NCBI GenBank assembly: GCA_027486275.1 | Contig: JAIXPM010000181.1 | Span: forward strand, 1-5,393 | Length of the DNA stretch: 5,393 bases | Source of the DNA: Sphingomonadales bacterium | GTDB lineage: Bacteria > Pseudomonadota > Alphaproteobacteria > Sphingomonadales > Sphingomonadaceae | Direction: 5' to 3' | In this document: in pieces, positions 1-5,393 of the stretch | Numbering within the stretch: position 1 is the stretch's first letter | Layout of the letters: each line of letters starts with the position of its first letter | The notes under the pieces: generated by a model | What the model was told of the DNA's origin: nothing | The model's input: only the letters and a program-made list of their open reading frames with translations | The model's database searches: none | Program-made: the position numbers and the translations under genes

Positions 1-891
1 GTCACGCTGGGCCACCATCTGATGGCCTATGTCGAGATGCTGGGCCGCGATCGCAGCCGCTTTGCCGATGCGATGAAGCGCATGGACGAATGCCCGCTCG
101 GCGCCGCCGCGTTGGCCGGCACCAGTTTCCCCATCGACCGCCACATGACCGCCAAGGCGCTGGGCTTTGCCGGCGGGCCGACGCGCAACAGCCTGGACAG
201 CGTGTCCGATCGCGATTTCGCTCTGGAGTATCTGGCCGCCACCCACATGACCGGGCTCCATTTGTCGCGTCTGGCCGAGGAAATGATCATCTGGGCCAGC
301 CAGCCGTTTGGCTTCATCACCCTGCCCGATGCCTGGTCCACCGGCAGCAGCATCATGCCGCAAAAGCGCAACCCGGATGCCGCCGAACTGGTGCGCGCCA
401 AGGCCGGCCAGTTCCTGGCGGCGTTCACCCGGCTTTCCGTGGTGATGAAGGGCCTGCCGCTGGCCTATTCCAAGGACATGCAGGACGACAAGGTGACGGT
501 GTTTGCCGCGCATGACGATCTGGGCCTGTGCCTGGCCAGCATGATGGGCATGGTGCAGACCATCAACTTCAACAAGGCGAAGATGCGCGCCGCGGCCAAC
601 AGCGGTTTCTCCACCGCCACCGATCTGGCCGATTGGCTGGTGCGCGCCGGCGGTGTGCCGTTCCGCGAAGCCCATGAAATCACCGGCAAATGCGTGAAGG
701 CCGCCGAGGCCAAGGGCACGGATCTCAATGGCCTGACAGACGCGGAATTGAGCGCCATCGACAAGCGCATCACCAAGGCGGTGCGCGACGTGCTCTCCGT
801 CGAAGCCAGCGTTGCCAGCCGCACCAGCTTTGGCGGCACCGCCCCCGCCAATGTGCGCTCTGCCATTACGGCGGCTCGGAAGGCACTGTGA
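1..891 (+). CDS. argH: Argininosuccinate lyase, C-terminal part (5' end outside window)
   Basis: This enzyme cleaves argininosuccinate to arginine and fumarate, the last step of arginine synthesis, as a cytoplasmic homotetramer. The frame is open from base 1, so the gene is cut by the window edge; 296 residues are visible of a family length near 460, so about 160 N-terminal residues are missing. The first visible residues ([10 protein letters not shown]) match the stretch just after the conserved THxQ-AQP segment, so the catalytic His lies just outside. The fumarase/aspartase superfamily signature [11 protein letters not shown] is complete at bases 343-375 and includes the flexible loop with the catalytic serine. 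Other typical family pieces are [17 protein letters not shown] and the [18 protein letters not shown] region near the C terminus. The stop TGA (889-891) overlaps the GTG start of the next gene. No frameshift is seen. Membership is very secure; the neighbouring lysA fits amino-acid synthesis. Confidence 0.97.
   Translation, partial: VTLGHHLMAYVEMLGRDRSRFADAMKRMDECPLGAAALAGTSFPIDRHMTAKALGFAGGPTRNSLDSVSDRDFALEYLAATHMTGLHLSRLAEEMIIWASQPFGFITLPDAWSTGSSIMPQKRNPDAAELVRAKAGQFLAAFTRLSVVMKGLPLAYSKDMQDDKVTVFAAHDDLGLCLASMMGMVQTINFNKAKMRAAANSGFSTATDLADWLVRAGGVPFREAHEITGKCVKAAEAKGTDLNGLTDAELSAIDKRITKAVRDVLSVEASVASRTSFGGTAPANVRSAITAARKAL
878..883 (+). promoter_or_regulatory. Ribosome binding site for the lptM-like gene
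   Basis: A purine-rich GGAAGG lies inside the last codons of argH, ending 4 bases before the GTG at 888 (7 bases if only the GGA core is counted). It helps fix the GTG as the start of the small lipoprotein. It also encodes argH residues, so it may be partly fortuitous. Confidence 0.5.
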
Positions 892-1130
892 CGCGGGCGA
901 TTGCCTTGGCCGCGCTGCTGCTGCTCGCATCCTGCGGCAAGCAGGGCGCGCTGGAGCCGAAGGCCGGCCGCCCCGCACCGGTGCGCAGCGAAACCCAGAC
1001 CCGTGCGGCCACCCCGCAGGAAATGCTGAAGCTCGATCCGCAGGCGGTGCCGACCCGGGTGGACGACAACCAGGGCCCACTGCCCGAACGCGGCAACGAC
1101 CCGTTCAACTTGCCGCCCCCCAGGAACTGA
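888..1130 (+). CDS. lptM: Small outer-membrane lipoprotein, LptM/YifL type
   Basis: An 80-residue protein starting at GTG 888, overlapping the argH stop by four bases (GTGA). The frame stays open upstream inside argH, but only this start gives a proper signal peptide: MTR, a hydrophobic run at residues 4-14, then the lipobox LASC with the lipidated cysteine at residue 16 (TGC, 933-935). Glycine follows the cysteine, so there is no aspartate inner-membrane retention signal and outer-membrane sorting is expected. The start of the mature protein, [10 protein letters not shown], matches the CGxxGxLxxP pattern of the LptM (formerly YifL) family of lipoprotein-attachment-site proteins. The remaining ~55 residues are polar, proline-rich and probably disordered. 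In E. coli, LptM assists oxidative maturation of the LptD-LptE translocon; carrying that role over here is inference from a short motif. Position between argH and lysA is typical for such genes in many proteobacteria. Lipoprotein status is secure, the family name moderately so. Confidence 0.82.
   Translation: MTRAIALAALLLLASCGKQGALEPKAGRPAPVRSETQTRAATPQEMLKLDPQAVPTRVDDNQGPLPERGNDPFNLPPPRN
1122..1125 (+). promoter_or_regulatory. Shine-Dalgarno site for lysA
   Basis: AGGA sits 8 bases before the ATG at 1134, within the last codons of the lptM-like gene. It is the clearest well-spaced ribosome binding site in the window and supports the 1134 start. Confidence 0.7.
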
Positions 1131-1133
1131 CGA

Positions 1134-2399
1134 ATGGACCATTTCCAGTTCAAGGACGGCGTGATGCACGCCGAAGGCGTCAGCCTTGAAACGCTGGCCG
1201 CCACGGTCGGCACGCCATTCTATTGCTACAGCAGCGCCACCATGGAACGGCACTTCACCGTGTTCCGCGATGCCGTGGCCGGGTTAGGCAACGGCACGCC
1301 GCTGGTGGCGTTCGCGGTGAAGGCCAATCCCAACCTTGCCGTGCTGGCGACACTGGCGCGGCTGGGTGCCGGCGCGGACGTGGTGTCGGGCGGCGAGATG
1401 GCGCGCGCGCTTGCTGCCGGCGTGCCGGCAGAACGCATCGTGTTCTCCGGCGTCGGCAAGACCCGCGCCGAACTGGCCGCGGGTGTCGAAGCCGGCATCC
1501 TGCAGTTCAACGTCGAATCCGAAGCCGAGATCGACATGCTGGCGCAAGTCGCTGCCGCCAAAGGCGCGACCGTCGAGATCGCCATCCGCATCAACCCGGC
1601 GGTCGATCCCAAGACGCATGGCAAGATCAGCACCGGTGGTGCTGACGCCAAGTTCGGTATCCCATGGGAACGCCTGCCCGCCGCCTTCGCGCAGGCTGCC
1701 GCACATCCCAATCTGCGCCCAGTTGGCCTCGCCGCGCACATTGGCAGCCAGTTGACCGATCTAGGCCCGGTGGAAGACGCCATTCGCAAGCTGGGCGATC
1801 TGGCGCGTGAACTGGAAGCGCTGGGCCACAAGATCAAGCGCGTCGATGTCGGCGGCGGCTTGGGCGTGCCCTATCGTCGTGACCAAGCTGCCCCGCCCAG
1901 CCCAGCCGATTATGCCGCCATGGTTGCCCGCGCAACCGCCGGCTGGCCGTGGCAGCTGATGTTCGAACCCGGCCGCATGATTGTGGGCAATGCCGGCGTG
2001 CTGGTGAGCGAAGTGATCCTGACCAAGGACGGCGCGTCCAAGCATTTCGTCGTGGTCGATGCCGCGATGAACGATCTGCTACGCCCGTCGCTTTATGGTG
2101 CCTGGCACGACATTCTTGCCGTGCGGCCCAAGGATACCCGCAGCGTCGCAACGGTTGTGGGCCCCATCTGCGAGACCGGCGACACTTTCGCCGAAGACCG
2201 CGAGATCGAGGATGTGCAGTCTGGCGATCTCGTCGCCTTCATGACCGCCGGTGCCTATGGCGCCACCATGGCCAGCACCTACAATTCCCGGCCGCTGGTG
2301 CCGGAAGTGATGGTGAAGGGCGATGAATGGGCCATCGTTTCCCAGCGCAACCAGCCCGCCGCGATGCTGGCGCTGGATGCGAAAGCACCGTGGCTTTAA
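1134..2399 (+). CDS. lysA: Diaminopimelate decarboxylase
   Basis: A complete 421-residue, PLP-dependent fold-type III (alanine racemase-like) decarboxylase that converts meso-2,6-diaminopimelate to L-lysine and CO2 in the cytoplasm. Its length is normal for LysA (about 415-425). Visible landmarks are the PLP lysine K63 in FAVKAN, H202 in AHIGSQ, the glycine-rich phosphate-binding VDVGGGLG around 238-244, EPGR at 278-281, the CETGD motif at 346-350 with the cysteine contributed across the dimer interface, and AYG at 374-376 with the tyrosine near PLP. The N-terminal half is the TIM barrel (about 35-285) and the C-terminal part the beta-sandwich. CETGD and the overall pattern favour LysA over ornithine/arginine decarboxylases or carboxynorspermidine decarboxylase. 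The start at 1134 is set by a well-placed AGGA and a 3-base gap after the lipoprotein gene. The last ten bases overlap the next gene. No missing catalytic residue is seen. Confidence 0.97.
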   Translation: MDHFQFKDGVMHAEGVSLETLAATVGTPFYCYSSATMERHFTVFRDAVAGLGNGTPLVAFAVKANPNLAVLATLARLGAGADVVSGGEMARALAAGVPAERIVFSGVGKTRAELAAGVEAGILQFNVESEAEIDMLAQVAAAKGATVEIAIRINPAVDPKTHGKISTGGADAKFGIPWERLPAAFAQAAAHPNLRPVGLAAHIGSQLTDLGPVEDAIRKLGDLARELEALGHKIKRVDVGGGLGVPYRRDQAAPPSPADYAAMVARATAGWPWQLMFEPGRMIVGNAGVLVSEVILTKDGASKHFVVVDAAMNDLLRPSLYGAWHDILAVRPKDTRSVATVVGPICETGDTFAEDREIEDVQSGDLVAFMTAGAYGATMASTYNSRPLVPEVMVKGDEWAIVSQRNQPAAMLALDAKAPWL

Positions 2400-3667
2400 A
2401 GCCACCCTCCGCCAGCCGCATCCTCACCGCCAGCCTTGTCGGCACGGCGGTGGAATTCTATGATTTCTACATCTACGCCACCGCCGCGGCGTTGGTGTTC
2501 GGGCCGTTGTTCTTCCCGTCCGACAATGCCGATCTGCAATTGCTGCTCAGCTTCGCCAGCTTCGCCGTCGCCTTCGTCGCCCGGCCAATCGGTGCGCTGG
2601 TGTTCGGCCATTATGGCGACCGGCTGGGCCGCAAATCCACGCTCGTCGCTTCGCTGCTGCTGATGGGCGGCTCCACCTTTGCCATCACTTTCCTGCCCAC
2701 CTATGCCGCCATCGGCGTCGCCGCGCCCGCGATCCTGTGCCTGCTGCGCTTCGGCCAGGGCTTTGGCCTGGGCGGCGAATGGGGCGGCGCGGCGCTGCTG
2801 GCGGTGGAGAACGCCCCGCCCGGCTGGCGCGGCCGTTATGGCATGTTCCCGCAATTGGGTGCGCCGGTCGGTTTCATCGCCGCCAATGGCCTATTCCTGG
2901 CGCTCGGCCTGTGGCTCGACGATGGCGAATTCCTCAACTGGGGCTGGCGCCTGCCATTTGCCGGCTCGATCCTTCTGGTCGGCATCGGCCTGTGGGTGCG
3001 GCTCACCATCCTGGAAACCCCGGCCTTCGCCGCCATGCTGGCCCATGAAAAGCCGCCGGCCGTGCCTCTGGCCGAACTGGTGCGCGATCATGGCCGCGCC
3101 ACGCTTTGCGGCATCGCGACGGCCGTCACCTGCTTTGCCATCTTCTACATCGCGACCGCTTTCGCGCTCGGCTATGGCACCACCCAGTTGGGCTACAGCC
3201 GCGAGGCCTTCCTGCAACTGCAACTGGGCGCCATATTGTTCCTCGCCGCCGGCATCCTGATCGCCGGGTGGCTCAGCGACCGCGCCAGCCCCCAACGCGT
3301 GCTGATGCTGGGCAGCCTGTCCAGTGTTGTGCTGGGTGCCACCATGGGCCCGCTCATGCAGGCCGGCACCGGCGGCGTGTTCGCCTTCCTGTCGCTGGGC
3401 CTGTTCGTGATGGGCTTTGTCTACGGGCCATTGGGGGCCTTCCTGCCCGGTCTGTTTCCGGCGCGCGTGCGCTACACCGGGGCGTCGGTCGCCTTCAATC
3501 TGGGCGGCATCATCGGCGGCGGCCTTACGCCCGTCATCGGCGCGGCGCTCTCGGCGCGCTATGGCATCGGCGCGGTCGGCTGGTATCTGGCCGGCGCCGC
3601 GCTGGTCTCTGTGATAGGGTTGGCGCTCTTGCCGAAGGAGGGAGCGGGTTCTAGCGTTGGCGCATGA
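2390..3667 (+). CDS. MFS transporter, metabolite:H+ symporter (MHS) family
   Basis: A 425-residue inner-membrane carrier, presumably proton-coupled. The upstream ATG at 2327 would add 21 polar residues lying wholly inside lysA, so I choose GTG 2390, which gives the usual short cytoplasmic leader before helix 1; a weak GAAAG (2381-2385) precedes it. Hallmarks of the MHS branch are LVGTAVEFYDFYIYATAAALVF (15-36, helix 1; given here only as a span with key residues E22, F23, Y24 and D25), the loop 2-3 motif GHYGDRLGRKS (73-83), RFGQGFGLGGEWGGAALL around 120-137 with E130, WRLPF at 186-190, and the second-half copy GWLSDRASPQR (293-303). Hydrophobic segments are consistent with 12 helices. Relatives carry alpha-ketoglutarate, shikimate, proline/betaine or citrate, and YhjE-like members are uncharacterised; the substrate cannot be chosen from sequence. 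The gene overlaps lysA by 10 bases and the acylase by 4, implying co-translation. The family is secure, the direction and cargo unknown. Confidence 0.9.
   Translation: MALKPPSASRILTASLVGTAVEFYDFYIYATAAALVFGPLFFPSDNADLQLLLSFASFAVAFVARPIGALVFGHYGDRLGRKSTLVASLLLMGGSTFAITFLPTYAAIGVAAPAILCLLRFGQGFGLGGEWGGAALLAVENAPPGWRGRYGMFPQLGAPVGFIAANGLFLALGLWLDDGEFLNWGWRLPFAGSILLVGIGLWVRLTILETPAFAAMLAHEKPPAVPLAELVRDHGRATLCGIATAVTCFAIFYIATAFALGYGTTQLGYSREAFLQLQLGAILFLAAGILIAGWLSDRASPQRVLMLGSLSSVVLGATMGPLMQAGTGGVFAFLSLGLFVMGFVYGPLGAFLPGLFPARVRYTGASVAFNLGGIIGGGLTPVIGAALSARYGIGAVGWYLAGAALVSVIGLALLPKEGAGSSVGA
3635..3644 (+). promoter_or_regulatory. Strong Shine-Dalgarno-like sequence upstream of the acylase, at unusual distance
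   Basis: AAGGAGGGAG lies in the final codons of the transporter gene (encoding Lys-Glu-Gly) but ends 19 bases before the acylase ATG at 3664, well beyond the usual 5-9 base spacing. No alternative start codon in the acylase frame lies closer, because an in-frame TAG sits at 3652. It may hold a terminating ribosome near the ATGA junction to aid re-initiation, or be a chance result of purine-rich codons. Confidence 0.3.
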
Positions 3668-5393
3668 TCCTGCGCCTCACGTTCCTCGCCGCCCTCATCT
3701 CCACATCGGCCCTGGCCTCCCCAGAGACTGACCGTTGGGACAAGCACAAGGCCGCCGTCACCATCACCCGCGATGATTTCGGCATCCCGCACATCAAGGG
3801 CAAGACCGACGCCGACGCCGTGTTCGGCATGATCTACGCCCAGGCCGAAGACGATTTCAACCGGGTCGAAACCAACTTCATCAACGCGCAAGGCCGCCTC
3901 GCCGAAACCGAAGGCGAAAGCGCCATCTGGCGCGATTTGCGCATGAAGCTGTTCATCGATCCGGCCGAGCTGAAGGCGCAATATGCCACCATCCCCGCCT
4001 GGCTGAAATCGCTGTGCACCGCCTGGGCCGACGCGCTGAACGCGTATCTCGCCAAGCACCCGCAGGTGAAACCCCGCGTCATCACCCGTTTCGAACCGTG
4101 GATGGCGCTCAGCTTCTCTGAAGGCAGCATCGGCGGCGACATCGAGAGCATCAACCTCGGCCGGCTTGAATCCTTCCACACCGGGCAGGCCGTGAAACTG
4201 ACCGCCGTCGAACTGGGCAGCGAACTGCTCGAACCGGCCGGCTCCAATGGCATGGCGCTGGCGCCCAGCCGCAGCACGTCGGGCGACGCCCTGCTGCTCA
4301 TCAACCCGCACACCAGCTTCTATTTCCGCAGCGAAGCCAAGGTCGAAAGCGGCCAGGGCCTTGATGCCTATGGCGCCAGCACGTGGGGGCAGTTCTTCGT
4401 CTATCAGGGCTTCAACCGGAACACCGGCTGGATGCACACGTCGTCGGGCGTCGACAATATCGACGAGTTCGCGCTGACCGTGGAAAAGAAGAGCGGAAAA
4501 TATCATTATCTGCACGGCACCAATTGGCGCCCGCTGGCCGAGAAGAGCATCACCGTGCCCTACCGCGCAGCCGATGGCAGCATGAAGACGCGCAGCTTCA
4601 CCACGTGGCGCTCTCACCACGGCCCGGTGATCCGCGCTGAAAACGGCAAGTGGATCGCGGTCGCCCTGATGCACCGGCCGGTTGCCGCGCTGGAGCAGAG
4701 CTTCCTGCGCACCAAGACGACTGATCTCGCTTCCTACCTCAAGGTTGCCTCGCGCCGCGCCAATTCGTCCAACGCCACCTTGTTTGCCAGCAGCAAGGGC
4801 GAGATCGCCTATCTCCACCCGCAGTTCGTGCCGATCCGCGACAACAAGTTTGATTGGCGCAAACCGGTGGACGGCAGCGACCCCGCCACCGATTGGCAGG
4901 GCGAACACAGCCTTGATCAACTGCCCAGCGTGATGAACCCGGGTAGCGGCTTTGCCTTCAACGTCAACAACTGGCCGTGGACCGCTGCGGGCCCGGACAG
5001 CCCGAAGCAGGCCGCGTTCGCCAAGTACATGGACGCCGCCGGCGAAAACCCGCGCGGCCCCAACGCGCTGCGCCTGTTGAGCGGCGACCGGAAGTTTGAT
5101 CTCTCCGGCCTGCTCACCACCGCCTATGATCCCTTCCTGCAGGGCTTTGCCGATACCATCCCGCCGTTGGTGAAGGCCTGGGATGCGCTGGCGGATGGGC
5201 CGCAAAAGGCCCGGCTGGCCGCACCCATCGCTGCGCTGAAGGCCTGGGATTATCGCGCCAGTGAAACCTCGATCCCCACGTCGCTGGCGATGTTCTGGGG
5301 TGATGACATGGTCAAACGCTTCGGCCCGGTCGCCAAGCTGGATGAGGAAGCCATCGTGCCCTATCTGGCTAGCGCCAAGGTGCCCGATGCCGA
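3664..5393 (+). CDS. Secreted penicillin-acylase-family N-terminal-nucleophile hydrolase (3' end outside window)
   Basis: The frame is open from ATG 3664 to the right edge (576 full codons). An in-frame TAG at 3652 makes 3664 the earliest possible start, and its ATGA overlaps the transporter stop. Residues 1-18 form a Sec signal peptide (MILR, hydrophobic core, cleavage likely after ALA), so the enzyme is periplasmic or exported. Residues about 30-190 are the alpha chain (TRDDFGIPHI, YAQAEDDF, NAQGRLAETEGE). Autocleavage is predicted at G193-S194, in AGSNGMALAPSRS, freeing Ser194 as the catalytic nucleophile of the beta chain. NPH at 214-216 puts His at beta-23, as in PvdQ-type acylases, and NVNNWPW (433-439) holds the oxyanion/catalytic asparagine, probably N435. 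The family hydrolyses amide bonds of N-acylated compounds such as beta-lactams, acyl-homoserine lactones and lipopeptides. TWGQFFVYQGF and SGVDNIDEF suggest a poorly characterised subgroup, so I give no substrate or symbol. Family lengths of about 690-800 residues imply the C terminus is missing. Confidence 0.92.
   Translation, partial: MILRLTFLAALISTSALASPETDRWDKHKAAVTITRDDFGIPHIKGKTDADAVFGMIYAQAEDDFNRVETNFINAQGRLAETEGESAIWRDLRMKLFIDPAELKAQYATIPAWLKSLCTAWADALNAYLAKHPQVKPRVITRFEPWMALSFSEGSIGGDIESINLGRLESFHTGQAVKLTAVELGSELLEPAGSNGMALAPSRSTSGDALLLINPHTSFYFRSEAKVESGQGLDAYGASTWGQFFVYQGFNRNTGWMHTSSGVDNIDEFALTVEKKSGKYHYLHGTNWRPLAEKSITVPYRAADGSMKTRSFTTWRSHHGPVIRAENGKWIAVALMHRPVAALEQSFLRTKTTDLASYLKVASRRANSSNATLFASSKGEIAYLHPQFVPIRDNKFDWRKPVDGSDPATDWQGEHSLDQLPSVMNPGSGFAFNVNNWPWTAAGPDSPKQAAFAKYMDAAGENPRGPNALRLLSGDRKFDLSGLLTTAYDPFLQGFADTIPPLVKAWDALADGPQKARLAAPIAALKAWDYRASETSIPTSLAMFWGDDMVKRFGPVAKLDEEAIVPYLASAKVPDA

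Noticed and set aside
690..1130. A longer (146-residue) form of the small lipoprotein starting at ATG 690 inside argH.
   Set aside because: The extra N-terminal residues are arginine/glycine-rich out-of-frame argH sequence and would place the lipobox in mid-protein. The GTG at 888 gives a canonical lipoprotein signal and a GTGA overlap.
1131..1133. Search for a promoter, riboswitch (lysine riboswitch) or terminator around lysA.
   Set aside because: Only three non-coding bases precede lysA and none follow it, so a leader riboswitch cannot fit. No GC hairpin with a T-run is seen at any gene junction.
465..1253. A 262-codon - strand open frame spanning the end of argH, the lipoprotein gene and the start of lysA.
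   Set aside because: It crosses three well-supported + strand genes and has no domain signal, so it is a shadow of their codon bias.
2327..2389. An N-terminal extension of the transporter from ATG 2327.
   Set aside because: The added residues are polar, out-of-frame lysA sequence and unlike the short leader of MHS carriers. GTG 2390 fits better.
3559..5205. A 548-codon open frame on the - strand opposite the transporter end and the acylase.
   Set aside because: Its translation is low-complexity (Gly/Ala/Val/Arg-rich) with no recognisable motif, while the + strand over the same bases encodes a signal peptide and all catalytic landmarks of an Ntn acylase. Long antisense frames are expected opposite GC-rich genes with strong third-position bias.

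Overview
The window is a high-GC, fully coding stretch, read left to right on the + strand. It carries five genes with essentially no intergenic DNA: the C-terminal two thirds of argininosuccinate lyase (argH, cut by the left edge), a very small lipoprotein of the LptM/YifL type, diaminopimelate decarboxylase (lysA), a 12-helix transporter of the metabolite:H+ symporter branch of the major facilitator superfamily, and the first ~576 residues of a secreted penicillin-acylase-family Ntn hydrolase (cut by the right edge). The argH - small lipoprotein - lysA order, the strong G/C third-position bias, the GTG starts and the protein flavour suggest an alphaproteobacterium, most likely a sphingomonad. 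That assignment is a judgement from memory of gene order, not a database match.

Layout: argH 1-891; lptM-like 888-1130 (overlaps argH by 4 bases as GTGA); lysA 1134-2399 (3-base gap after lptM, with a good Shine-Dalgarno); MFS transporter 2390-3667 (GTG start inside the end of lysA, 10-base overlap); acylase 3664 to beyond 5393 (ATGA overlap with the transporter stop). No gap exceeds 3 bases, so there is no room for internal terminators. The simplest reading is one translationally coupled operon whose promoter lies left of the window and whose end lies right of it.

How the genes fit: argH makes arginine (fumarate released) in the cytoplasm. lysA performs the last step of lysine synthesis from meso-diaminopimelate, which is also the peptidoglycan cross-linking residue. 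The small lipoprotein belongs to a group implicated in maturation of the LPS-export translocon in the outer membrane. These three form a commonly seen proteobacterial housekeeping block. The two downstream genes are the accessory part: a periplasmic amide hydrolase preceded by an inner-membrane solute symporter suggests an 'outside hydrolysis, then uptake' pair for an N-acylated compound. The substrate cannot be read from the sequence. I found no RNA genes, mobile elements, CRISPR arrays or repeats, and no clearly novel system; the lysA-transporter-acylase linkage is the most interesting point.
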